A stretch of 47,879 nucleotides of DNA from an uncultured Oscillospiraceae bacterium (GTDB lineage: Bacteria > Bacillota > Clostridia > Oscillospirales > Oscillospiraceae): positions 1 through 47,879 of the forward strand of contig CAKTNS010000019.1 in assembly GCA_934589225.1 (NCBI GenBank). Direction: 5' to 3'. Positions 30,788 through 38,658 of this stretch are shown here, piece after piece. Within the stretch, counting starts at the first letter, position 1. Each line of letters opens with the position of its first letter. Position numbers and translations under genes: made by a program. Under the pieces are notes generated by a model. It saw only the letters and a program-made list of their open reading frames with translations. It had not been told where the DNA came from and searched no databases.

Positions 30788-31498
30788 TTATTCTCCTTTT
30801 TCTTTCTGTTTTTCCATTCGTTCCCGCTCCGCCTGGCTCAGGCGCAGATAATTGGGGGTCAGGGTCCCGCCGGAAAAGTCGCCGCCCCGGGCCAGAAGGG
30901 CCTGGGCTGCCAGAGCCACACCGGCGGCCCGCTGGTGCATCCGGTGTTCCGGAGGAAGCACCAGACCCGGCAGGGTTTCCAACAATGTATTATAGCACAA
31001 AAGACTGCCATCTCCAACAAGAAAAATCGGTTCCGTCAGATTTTTCAGCTCTTCGCCCAATTCCCCCAGGGAAATGGCCCGATCCTCCCGAACTCTTGTG
31101 TACATTCCGCCGGAAACGTGGAACAAAGCGTTATAAACCTGGCTCCGCCGGGCATCCATCACCGGGCACACATAGCCCTGCCATGCCCCCAATTGCAGGG
31201 CCATGGCCTCCAGAGTGCTGATCCCCACCAGGGGCTTTTCCCCGCCCCAGGCAAAGCCCTTGGCCGCCGCCACGCCGATGCGAACCCCCGTAAAGGACCC
31301 GGGGCCGTTGGCAACCGCCACAGCGTCCACATCCTTAGGGCCCAGGCCGCACTGTTTCAACATGTCCTGGGCCATGACCATGAGGGTCTGGCTGTGGGTC
31401 ATGCCCGTATTCTGATAGCTTTCCGCCAAGAGCTTTCCGTCCTCCATCAGGGCCACGGAGGCCGCCTTGGCGGAGGTTTCAAAGGATAGGATCTTCAT
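30788..31498 (-). CDS. tsaB: tRNA threonylcarbamoyladenosine biosynthesis protein TsaB
   Basis: 236 residues of the ASKHA fold: KILSFETSAKAASVALMEDG, NTGMTHSQTLMVMAQDML, AVAVANGPGSFTGVRIGVAA and PVMDARRSQVYNALF. It has no catalytic metal site of its own and serves as partner of TsaD in making t6A37 on ANN-reading tRNAs. ATG 31498 overlaps the end of tsaE by 20 bases. TsaD is not in the window. It is C-terminally rich in basic and Glu residues (ERERMEKQKEKGE). Confidence 0.94.
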   Translation of the reverse strand: MKILSFETSAKAASVALMEDGKLLAESYQNTGMTHSQTLMVMAQDMLKQCGLGPKDVDAVAVANGPGSFTGVRIGVAAAKGFAWGGEKPLVGISTLEAMALQLGAWQGYVCPVMDARRSQVYNALFHVSGGMYTRVREDRAISLGELGEELKNLTEPIFLVGDGSLLCYNTLLETLPGLVLPPEHRMHQRAAGVALAAQALLARGGDFSGGTLTPNYLRLSQAERERMEKQKEKGE

Positions 31499-31916
31499 GG
31501 CCGTCTCCTCCTGTAACGGTGATTTTCCGGGTGTTTTCCCCGGTTTTTTCGATGGATACCAGCATTGCCCCTTCCAGGGCCGCCGCCACGTTTTCGCTCC
31601 ACTCCACGGCGCAGATGCCGCCCCGCTCCAGATAGTCCTCCCAGCCGATGTCCCACAGGTCTTCCTCGGAGGAAAGCCTGTACATATCAAAATGGAACAG
31701 AGGGAGCCGCCCCCCCAGATACTCGTTGACAATGGTATAGGTGGGGCTGGTCACCGGCTCCTTGTAGCCCAGGCCCCGGGCCAGGCCCCGGGTAAAGGCG
31801 GTTTTTCCGGCCCCCAGGTCTCCCCGATAGGCCAGCACCGTGCCGGGGGTCAGGGTCTGGGCCAAACGCTCCCCCAGGGCTTCCGTTTCTTCCGGGGAAT
31901 TGGTAATATACTCCAT
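31479..31916 (-). CDS. tsaE: tRNA threonylcarbamoyladenosine biosynthesis ATPase TsaE
   Basis: 145 residues: TNSPEETEALGERLAQTL, Walker A RGDLGAGKTAFTRGLARGLG, VTSPTYTIVNEYLGGRLPLF, FHFDMYRL and CAVEWSENV. ATPase of the bacterial TsaBDE complex that makes t6A. It is 23 bases downstream of prfA and overlaps tsaB, hence co-translated. Confidence 0.95.
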   Translation of the reverse strand: MEYITNSPEETEALGERLAQTLTPGTVLAYRGDLGAGKTAFTRGLARGLGYKEPVTSPTYTIVNEYLGGRLPLFHFDMYRLSSEEDLWDIGWEDYLERGGICAVEWSENVAAALEGAMLVSIEKTGENTRKITVTGGDGHEDPIL

Positions 31917-31939
31917 AAAAGTCCCTCTTTGGTCTGTTT

Positions 31940-32998
31940 TTATTTCGTGTTTTTCAGCTTTTCCGCCTGGTCCGCCGTGGCCAGAGCGTCAATGATCTCG
32001 TCTAAGTCCCCGTCCATAACGGCATCGATTTTATAAAGGGTCAGGCCCACCCGATGGTCCGTCACCCGGCCCTGGGGGAAATTGTAGGTCCGGATGCGCT
32101 CGTTGCGCATACCGCTGCCCACCTGGCTGCGGCGCAGGCCCGTGACCTCGCTGCTGAGCCGCTCCTGCTCCTGCTCATAGAGCTTGGAGGCCAGCATCCG
32201 CATACATTTTTCCCGGTTCTGAAGCTGGCTCCGCTCCTCCTGACAGGCCACCACAATGCCTGTGGGCTTGTGGATCAGCCGCACGGCGGAGCTGGTTTTG
32301 TTGACGTGCTGACCGCCGGCACCGGAAGCCCGGTAGACCTGCATTTCGATGTCCCCGGGGTTTAACTGCACGTCCACCTCTTCCATTTCCGGCAGCACCG
32401 CCACGGTGGCGGTGGAGGTGTGGACCCGGCCGCCGGACTCGGTTTCCGGCACCCGCTGGACCCGGTGGACCCCAGACTCATACTTCATCCGGGAGAAGGC
32501 CCCCCGACCGTTGAGCACAAAGTCCGCTTCTTTCACGCCTCCCAGCTCCGTCTCATTGTAGTTCATCAGCTCCACGGTCCAGCCCCGGCGGGCGGCGTAC
32601 ATGGAGTACATGCGAAACAGGCTGTGGGCAAACAGGGCGCTTTCCTCTCCGCCCACGCCTCCCCGGATCTCCACGATGACGCTTTTTTCGTCATTGGGGT
32701 CCTTGGGCAGCAGCAGAATTTGCAGCTCCCGGAAAAGCCGCTCCTTTTCCTGCTTGGCGTTTGCAAAGGTCTCCTGGCACAGTTCTTTCATTTCCGGGTC
32801 GGACATCAGCTCCTGGGCTTCCTCCATCTCCCGGCAGGCCCGGTTGTAGGCGGCGAAGGCCTCCACAATGGGCTCCAATTCGTTTTTCTCCCGCAAAAGG
32901 CGGGTGGCAAGCTTGGGGTCCGCGTAAAAATCCGGCTGTTCGGATTTGGCGCAGAGCTCCTCATATCGGCTGGATACCGCATCCAGTTTTTCCAGCAT
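31940..32998 (-). CDS. prfA: Peptide chain release factor 1
   Basis: 352 residues, normal. Codon-recognition domain carries RVPETESGGRVHTSTATVAV (the ...P-x-T-type region), and the peptidyl-tRNA hydrolysis loop is SGAGGQHVNKTSSAVRLIHK. Ends with QVGSGMRNERIRTYNFPQGR and VTDHRVGLTLYKID. It terminates translation at UAA/UAG. ATG 32998 with AGGAGTGAAACC. It lies 56 bases after the rlmA-like gene. Confidence 0.96.
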   Translation of the reverse strand: MLEKLDAVSSRYEELCAKSEQPDFYADPKLATRLLREKNELEPIVEAFAAYNRACREMEEAQELMSDPEMKELCQETFANAKQEKERLFRELQILLLPKDPNDEKSVIVEIRGGVGGEESALFAHSLFRMYSMYAARRGWTVELMNYNETELGGVKEADFVLNGRGAFSRMKYESGVHRVQRVPETESGGRVHTSTATVAVLPEMEEVDVQLNPGDIEMQVYRASGAGGQHVNKTSSAVRLIHKPTGIVVACQEERSQLQNREKCMRMLASKLYEQEQERLSSEVTGLRRSQVGSGMRNERIRTYNFPQGRVTDHRVGLTLYKIDAVMDGDLDEIIDALATADQAEKLKNTK

Positions 32999-33054
32999 GG
33001 TTTCACTCCTTCAAGATTTTTCCCGGATACCTCCGGCACTTTGGGGCAAAGTAA

Positions 33055-33855
33055 TTACAGCCGCCGATAGACATTGAGTACACAGCTGGCGGTATCTTCC
33101 AGGGTTTCGGTAGCGGCCAGACGCTCGGCCCCCGCCCGGCTGACCCGGAACACATGGGGGGTCATGGAAAAAAGCTGGCCGATCTCGGCCCCCTCCACCC
33201 GGAAGGAAAACCGGATGGGGCGGCTTGCAAGCAGGGAGAAGCCGTTCAGCTCCCGGACCGTGTCCTTTTCCTTGTGAATGATCTGGTCATAGATGATGGA
33301 TTTAAGGCCCATGAGGTGGTCCTCCGCCGCCAGAACCTGGAGGAACAGCCCGTCCTTTTGAAGGACCCGGTGGTATTCTTCCGGCAGGGTCAGGGCAAAA
33401 AGGCTGGTCAACACCCCCACGCTTTCGGCGGGCAAAGGGATGTGGGCGGCGGTGGCACAGAGCCACCGGGCGTTTTTATACCGGGCGGCGGCACAGCGCA
33501 CCGCCTCCTTGGAAATGTCCAGCCCCGTCAGCGGAAGCCCCAGAGCCTGGGACAGGGCGGCGCAGTAATAGCCCTCGCCGCAGCCCACGTCCAGCAGCTC
33601 CCCCCGGGCTCCGTATTCCCGGGCCCCGTCAATGAGGGCCTGGGCAATGGGCCGGTAGAGCCCCGTATCCAGAAAGGCCCGGCGGGAGAGCACCTGCTCC
33701 CGGGTATCCCCCGGGTCTAAAGAGTGCTTCTGCTGCACCGTCAGCAAATTCACATAGCCCTGTCTGGCAATGTCAAAACTGTGGCCCCGGGGGCAGACCA
33801 ATTGTTTTTCCCGCTTTTCCAAAGCTTCCCCGCACAAAGGGCAGATCAGTTCCAT
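33055..33855 (-). CDS. rlmA: RlmA-type 23S rRNA (guanine-N1) methyltransferase
   Basis: 266 residues. An N-terminal zinc knuckle CPLCGEALEKREKQLVCPRG with following His, then the RlmA signature DIARQGYVNLLTVQQKHSLD, GDTREQVLSRRAFLDTGLYR, and a class I SAM domain with ELLDVGCGEGYYCAAL and GLDISKEAVRCAAARYK. RlmA I/II methylates G745 or G748 of 23S rRNA; RlmA-II relatives can modulate macrolide/tylosin sensitivity, which member this is cannot be said. GGGAGGATGGGACG precedes ATG 33855, preferred over the longer frame to 33930. Confidence 0.9.
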   Translation of the reverse strand: MELICPLCGEALEKREKQLVCPRGHSFDIARQGYVNLLTVQQKHSLDPGDTREQVLSRRAFLDTGLYRPIAQALIDGAREYGARGELLDVGCGEGYYCAALSQALGLPLTGLDISKEAVRCAAARYKNARWLCATAAHIPLPAESVGVLTSLFALTLPEEYHRVLQKDGLFLQVLAAEDHLMGLKSIIYDQIIHKEKDTVRELNGFSLLASRPIRFSFRVEGAEIGQLFSMTPHVFRVSRAGAERLAATETLEDTASCVLNVYRRL

Positions 33856-33944
33856 CGTCCCATCCTCCCGATTTCCTTTACCCCTTATCATACCCCAATT
33901 TCCCATTCCAGTCAAACAAAATCTTCCCAAAAGGAGGCGTTCTC

Positions 33945-34619
33945 TTGCGAAAGCTGCTGTGTTTGCTTCTTTTCTGCCTGATGCTCCCGGTAGGGGCCCA
34001 GGCGGAGGCCCCCACCGTGGCCCTGACCTTTGACGACGGCCCCTCCGGCAGGTTCACCCAGGCCCTATTGGAGGGGCTGGAAGCACGAAATGTTCAGGCC
34101 ACCTTTTTTCTCTGCGGCTACCGCATCCGGCAGTATCCAGGATTGCCGGAAAAAATGCTGGCGGCGGGCCACGAGCTGGGCTGCCACGGCTATACCCACG
34201 ACTCCATGGCCGCCATGAGCCGCCGGGATATTGCCGGAGAAATTCAGGCCACCCTGGATTTGATGCCGGATAACGCCAAGATCACCCTGCTCCGGCCGCC
34301 CGGAGGCTGCTGGGGAGAAGGCTTACGGCAGGTGGCCAAGGTGAAAAAAATGCCCATCCTGCAATGGTCCGTAGACCCGCAGGATTGGGCGATCCACGAT
34401 GCCTCCGTGGTGAAGGCACGGGTATTGAAAGAGGTTCGGGACGGAGATGTGATTTTGCTCCACGACATGTCCGACAGCTCCGTCAAAGCGGCCCTGGCCA
34501 TTGTGGATGCCCTCACTGCCCGGGGCTACCGTTTCGCCACGGTCTCCGGCCTGGCAGCCCTTCGGGGCACCAAGCTGGAGCCGGGGAAAATCTATACAAG
34601 ATTTGAGCCCAAAGAATAG
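33945..34619 (+). CDS. Secreted polysaccharide deacetylase (NodB fold)
   Basis: 224 residues. Signal peptide RKLLCLLLFCLMLPVGAQAE, then the NodB motifs: VALTFDDGPSGRFTQALLEG (catalytic base Asp and metal-binding Asp), HELGCHGYTHDSMAAM (metal His pair), RPPGGCWGE (the usual RPP/RxPY loop), WSVDPQDW, and DGDVILLHDMSDSS (catalytic His). Related PdaA/PgdA enzymes N-deacetylate peptidoglycan, so a cell-wall or spore-cortex role is likely. Starts at TTG 33945 behind GGAGGCGTTCTC. Divergent from rlmA. Confidence 0.9.
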   Translation: MRKLLCLLLFCLMLPVGAQAEAPTVALTFDDGPSGRFTQALLEGLEARNVQATFFLCGYRIRQYPGLPEKMLAAGHELGCHGYTHDSMAAMSRRDIAGEIQATLDLMPDNAKITLLRPPGGCWGEGLRQVAKVKKMPILQWSVDPQDWAIHDASVVKARVLKEVRDGDVILLHDMSDSSVKAALAIVDALTARGYRFATVSGLAALRGTKLEPGKIYTRFEPKE

Positions 34620-34623
34620 GCCC

Positions 34624-35223
34624 TTACTCCGCCATTTTAAAGAGGATGCCAATAACCGCCGAAGCGGCGATAAAGGCCACGGGGTGGAGCTTTTTGAGTC
34701 TCGGCACATACCGGGAGCATACCAGCACCAGCAGGAACAGCACGATGGATTTGATATTCAGCACCAGGGAGCGGGCGTCATAAATGTCGGCCATCTGGAA
34801 CAGGGCATAGAGCATGATCTCCAGTCCCGCGGCGCTGATCAGGGCCACGGAGGCGGGCCGCAGACCGTAGAGGGTGTTGTCCACCAACCGGGAGGAGCGG
34901 AACTTGTCCAGGAAGTAGGCAATGATGAGGATGCAGATCACTGAGGGCATCACAAGGCCCACGGTGGCAATAAAGGCCCCGCCGATGCCACCCCACACTC
35001 CGCCGGTTTCGGTTCCCACAGTGAAGCCCACATAGGTGGCCATGTTGACCCCCATGGGGCCGGGGGTGCTCTCGGATACGGCGATCATATCCGCCAGCTG
35101 ACCGGAGGTGTACCAGCCGGTTTTGGTGGCAATGTCCTGCAAAAAGGGCACCGTGGCCATGCCGCCGCCAATGGCAAACAGGCCGGTTTTGAAAAATTCC
35201 CAGAATAGACGCAGATAGATCAT
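34624..35223 (-). CDS. Chromate transporter family protein, subunit 2
   Basis: 199 residues, one ChrA half with about six hydrophobic segments: FWEFFKTGLFAIGGGMATVP, VSESTPGPMGVNMATYVGF, GIGGAFIATVGLVMPSVICI. In Firmicutes the CHR family often consists of two short, separately encoded halves that combine with opposite topology. Substrate is presumed to be chromate or another anion, not proven. ATG 35223 overlaps the stop of the first half by four bases (ATGA). Confidence 0.9.
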   Translation of the reverse strand: MIYLRLFWEFFKTGLFAIGGGMATVPFLQDIATKTGWYTSGQLADMIAVSESTPGPMGVNMATYVGFTVGTETGGVWGGIGGAFIATVGLVMPSVICILIIAYFLDKFRSSRLVDNTLYGLRPASVALISAAGLEIMLYALFQMADIYDARSLVLNIKSIVLFLLVLVCSRYVPRLKKLHPVAFIAASAVIGILFKMAE

Positions 35224-35765
35224 TTTCCTCTTACCCCCCATTTTGCCAGCAGATTCCCCAGAATGCCCGCCACGATCACGGAGAGCACGGGAGAAAAGTC
35301 AAAGAACACCGCCGCCAGAAACAGGGCGATGTACATGGCCAGGGTGGCCTTGTCCACCACGGCGGACTTGATGAGCTTCAGCACCGCGTTGAGAATAAAC
35401 ACGCACACGCAGACCCGAATGCCCGCCAGGGCGTTCTGCACCCAGAGGATGCCCGCAAAGTTATTGATGAGGGCGGCGATGATGGAAATCAAAATCAGGG
35501 ACGGGGCGATCACGCCGAAGGTGGCAACGATGCCGCCAATATTCCCGGCCCGCTTCCGGCCGATGAAGGTGGCGGTGTTCACGGCAATGATGCCCGGGGT
35601 ACACTGGCCGATGGCAAAGTAATCCGCCAGCTCCTCCTCCGTGGTCCAGTCCCGGTTTTCAACCAATTCCCGCTGCAAAATCGGCAGCATGGCATATCCT
35701 CCCCCAAAGGTCACGGCACCGATGCGGAAGAACAGCAGAAACATGTTCAACAGTTCACGAAACAT
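35220..35765 (-). CDS. Chromate transporter family protein, subunit 1
   Basis: 181 residues, the partner half: LFFRIGAVTFGGGYAMLPIL, FAIGQCTPGIIAVNTATFIG, GGIVATFGVIAPSLILISII, and a C-terminal helix VLSVIVAGILGNLLAKWGV. The GGGYAMLP and GQxxPGP-like motifs identify the CHR family. The two genes form an operon read toward 34624. The stretch 35766-36015 upstream contains no gene, only a short hairpin (GGTAA...TTACC near 35930) and the hairpin AGCCCCCAG...CTGGGGGCT near 35979-36008. Confidence 0.9.
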   Translation of the reverse strand: MFRELLNMFLLFFRIGAVTFGGGYAMLPILQRELVENRDWTTEEELADYFAIGQCTPGIIAVNTATFIGRKRAGNIGGIVATFGVIAPSLILISIIAALINNFAGILWVQNALAGIRVCVCVFILNAVLKLIKSAVVDKATLAMYIALFLAAVFFDFSPVLSVIVAGILGNLLAKWGVRGK

Positions 35766-36015
35766 TGGGTTTTCCTCTTTTCTTATGGATTCCCGGGAAT
35801 TATATCACAGCTTATTCACTGTTGCAACGGTCACGGAGATTTTTTCCGTAAGCCCGCTCAACTTCATGGGAACTTAATATTTCCCCTCTTTTTCTTTTAA
35901 TATTCTCCGGGTATACTATTGGTACAAGGTAATAAGCAGTTACCTGTGTTTCTTTTTCATTTTCTCCTCCAATTGTTCAGCCCCCAGAGCCTTTGGCCCT
36001 GGGGGCTTGAACCGT

Positions 36016-37764
36016 TTATTCCTTCCGTTCTGCGTTCAGGGGGTCTACCCGGATGTCCGGATAGGGGTTGACGATGGCGGTGCGATAGGTATGGTAGATG
36101 ACCATGCCGGGTTTGCCGGTGCCTGCCTTTTTCACCTGGCGCACCGGGGTCACGTCTACGGGGATGTTCTGGCCGGAGCCGGTTTCGGAGTAGTAGGCGG
36201 CCAGCTGGGCGGCCTGGGTCACGGTGTCGTCCGGGGGCTGCTTGCCGCCGCAGGAGATGACCACATGGCTGCCGTGGACCTTGGAGGCGTGGCACCAGAT
36301 GTCGTCTTTCCTTGCCAGTTTAAAGGTCAGCTCGTCATTTTGCCGGTTGTTCCGGCCTACATAAATGGGGAAGCCGTCGGTGCTTTCAAAGCGCATGGGT
36401 GGGAGCTTCCCCTGCTTGATCTTTCGCTTGGCGGTCTCCTGGCGGACGTAGCCCCCCTGGGCCAGCTCCTGACGGATCTCTTCCAGCTCCGCCTCGCTCT
36501 GGGCCCGGTTCAGCTCCTCCAGAACGCTTTCCAAATACTGGCATTCGTCCTTGCCCAGGGCAAGCTGGTGGGTCAGCTCCTTCTGGGCGTTTTTCATGCG
36601 GGTGTAGTCCTTGTAAAACTTGGCGGCGTTCTGCTGGGGGGAGAGCATGGGGCTTAAAGAAATCTCCACATCGGCCATGTTTTCGTCATAAAAATCCTGA
36701 CAGGTGACGCTTCGCTGTCCTTTTTGGATGCGGTGGATGTTGGCAGTCAGGATGTCACCCAGCTGCCGCAGCCGCTCCCGGTCATAGGTGGCGGTCAGCT
36801 CCTTTTCCTGCAAGGCCATTTTCCGGCGCAGGCGGCTCACCTGATTGCTGACGGTTTTTCGCAGGGCCTGACTTTTTTGCCGCATGGCATCCCGCCGGTC
36901 CCGGAGGGTGTAAAATTGGTCCAGCAGCGCACTGAAGGATTCCCCCCGGGCGCAGTCGCCGTATTCCAGAATGGGGCAGAAGGCAAACTGCTTCATGGCC
37001 CCGTCCGGGGCGGCGTAATACCAGGGGGCAGGGTGTGACAGCTGCTCTTTAAAGAACAGGTGCAGCTTTTCCGCCACAGCTTCTAAATCCCGGCCCTCCA
37101 GCCGTGCGTCGGTTTCCCCACAGGAAAACAATGCCGCTTCCCGGGTCACCAGAGGGGAGAGTCCCCCCAGGCAGTCCATCAGCCGCTGGGACAGTTCATC
37201 CGCCCCGGGGGCTGACAAAATTTGAAAATAATCCTCCCGGTTTAACTCCCGGGGGTTTTTCTTTTCAATGGGGCTGGGGTACTGATAGTGGAGTCCCGGC
37301 AGGGCGGGCCGGGCGCTTTCATCCAGGCCGATGCGCCGCAGACAGTCCAGAATCCGGCCGTCCGGGCCCAGGAGATAGACATTGCAGGTTCTGCCCATAA
37401 GCTCGGCAATGAGCTTTTTCTGAATGGGGTAGCCCATTTCGTCGGTGCAGTCAAAGGTAAAGGCCGCCCAACGCTCCATGGGGATCTGGGTGATCTCCGC
37501 AAGCCTTCCCCCCAGCAGGTGCTTCCGCAGGAACATGCAGAACATGGGGGGCTCCGCCGGATTTTCCGGAGAGGCGGCGGTGAGGTGGAGCCGGGGGGCC
37601 GTGGGGTTGGCGGCGATCAGCAGCTTTTCCCGGCTCTGGCGGCCCCGGAGGCCGAAAATCAGGGTGTCCCGGCTGGGCTGATAGATTTTTTCCACCTTGC
37701 CGTCCCCGCAGCGCTGCCGCAGTTCCTCCAGCACACAGGAAAGGTAAGTTGCGTCAAATGCCAT
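36016..37764 (-). CDS. rqcH: RqcH (NFACT/Rqc2 homologue), alanine-tailing ribosome quality-control factor
   Basis: 582 residues, standard. NFACT-N domain at the start (AFDATYLSCVLEELRQRCGD, RPRLHLTAASPENPA-like), Glu97-Arg98 in ITQIPMERWAAF where B. subtilis RqcH has the Asp97-Arg98 pair needed for Ala tailing, helix-hairpin-helix and coiled coil in the centre (about 285-430, KSQALRKTVSNQVSRLRRKM, LEELNRAQSEAELEEI), and NFACT-R at the C-terminus: FPIYVGRNNRQNDELTFKLA, DIWCHASKVHGSHVVISC, VKKAGTGKPGMVIYHTYRTA. It binds obstructed 50S subunits with peptidyl-tRNA and recruits tRNA-Ala. It ends the operon with the GTPase-NYN fusion and mrnC, overlapping mrnC by 11 bases. Confidence 0.93.
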   Translation of the reverse strand: MAFDATYLSCVLEELRQRCGDGKVEKIYQPSRDTLIFGLRGRQSREKLLIAANPTAPRLHLTAASPENPAEPPMFCMFLRKHLLGGRLAEITQIPMERWAAFTFDCTDEMGYPIQKKLIAELMGRTCNVYLLGPDGRILDCLRRIGLDESARPALPGLHYQYPSPIEKKNPRELNREDYFQILSAPGADELSQRLMDCLGGLSPLVTREAALFSCGETDARLEGRDLEAVAEKLHLFFKEQLSHPAPWYYAAPDGAMKQFAFCPILEYGDCARGESFSALLDQFYTLRDRRDAMRQKSQALRKTVSNQVSRLRRKMALQEKELTATYDRERLRQLGDILTANIHRIQKGQRSVTCQDFYDENMADVEISLSPMLSPQQNAAKFYKDYTRMKNAQKELTHQLALGKDECQYLESVLEELNRAQSEAELEEIRQELAQGGYVRQETAKRKIKQGKLPPMRFESTDGFPIYVGRNNRQNDELTFKLARKDDIWCHASKVHGSHVVISCGGKQPPDDTVTQAAQLAAYYSETGSGQNIPVDVTPVRQVKKAGTGKPGMVIYHTYRTAIVNPYPDIRVDPLNAERKE

Positions 37765-38152
37765 GGTCTTCGCCCTCCATCACGGCCCGGAACAGAGCAT
37801 TGATCCGCTCCGTCTGCCCGCTTAAAAACAGGGCCCCAAACAGGGCTTCCAGCCCGGTGGCCTTGGCATACTGGGCGGGGGTGGCAGCCTTGGGTACGGC
37901 GTGGACGTGGGCATTCTTCCCCCGGCGGTACCAACTCAGTTCCCGGTCATTCAAAAGGGGCAGGAGCTTGTCCACAAATTCCGCCTGGGCCGGGGCATTG
38001 ACCATGGCAATGGTCCGGCGGTGGAGCTCCTGGACGGTGGTATAGCCCTGGGCGCAGAGCCAGCCCCGGCACAGCAGTTCAAAAACCCCATCCCCCATAT
38101 GGGCCAGGCCCAGGTTGGAAATGGCATCGATCTGGCCCTTGTCCAGATTCAT
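37754..38152 (-). CDS. mrnC: Mini-ribonuclease III
   Basis: 132 residues: an RNase III catalytic domain without the dsRNA-binding domain. ISNLGLAHMGDGVFELLCRG has the signature Gly-Asp and Glu pair, and KATGLEALFGALFLSGQTER the second catalytic Glu; RRGKNAHVHAVPKAATPAQY is the Mini-III specific block. Mini-III trims 23S rRNA precursor ends. ATG 38152 overlaps the stop of the upstream membrane gene (ATGA). TTG 38170 (LENYFQMNLDKGQ) would give the ENYF start common in relatives and remains possible. It overlaps rqcH by 11 bases, so translation is coupled. Confidence 0.93.
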   Translation of the reverse strand: MNLDKGQIDAISNLGLAHMGDGVFELLCRGWLCAQGYTTVQELHRRTIAMVNAPAQAEFVDKLLPLLNDRELSWYRRGKNAHVHAVPKAATPAQYAKATGLEALFGALFLSGQTERINALFRAVMEGEDHGI

Positions 38153-38658
38153 CTGAAAATAGTTTTCCAAAAATTTTTCCCTCGATTCAATAAAAACTGG
38201 GCGCAAAGCCCGGTAAACAGTCCCGTAACAATACTGACGGCAATGAGAATGGGCAGGTAGGCAAGCAGTCCCAACGTGCCGCTGACCCACACCGCCACTG
38301 CCATCTGGCCCACAGAGTGGGCCACCGCCCCGGCGCAGCCCGCCACCCAAAGCTGATTTTCTTTCAATATCTTTTTAAGGCCGATGGTCACGAAAATTGC
38401 CAGGGCTCCACCGGCGGCGGAATACAAAATGGTGCTGAAATTCCCGGCAAATACCGCCCCCAGAAACACCCTTGCGGCCAGCACCAGCACCCCCTCCCGG
38501 GGGCCCAGAAGGAACACGGTAAATACCGTGACGATGTTGGCAAGCCCCAGCTTGACCCCCGGCACCGGAATGGGGGCGGGGAGCTGGGCTTCCAGCATAA
38601 AAATGGTCAGTGCAATGGCGGTGAGCAGTCCCAAAAGCACTATCCGTCTGGTTTTCAT
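38149..38658 (-). CDS. Gx transporter / heptaprenyl diphosphate synthase component I-like membrane protein
   Basis: 169 residues, five or six helices. RRIVLLGLLTAIALTIFMLE, PVPGVKLGLANIVTVFTVFL, REGVLVLAARVFLGAVFAGN and ILYSAAGGALAIFVTIGLKK are typical of the 'Gx transporter'/HepI-like family (Hpre_diP_synt_I), which resembles ECF substrate-binding components. In many Firmicutes it neighbours the RnfG-type FMN protein; here it is between the GTPase fusion and mrnC with four-base overlaps on both sides. Substrate unknown. Confidence 0.85.
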   Translation of the reverse strand: MKTRRIVLLGLLTAIALTIFMLEAQLPAPIPVPGVKLGLANIVTVFTVFLLGPREGVLVLAARVFLGAVFAGNFSTILYSAAGGALAIFVTIGLKKILKENQLWVAGCAGAVAHSVGQMAVAVWVSGTLGLLAYLPILIAVSIVTGLFTGLCAQFLLNRGKNFWKTIFR

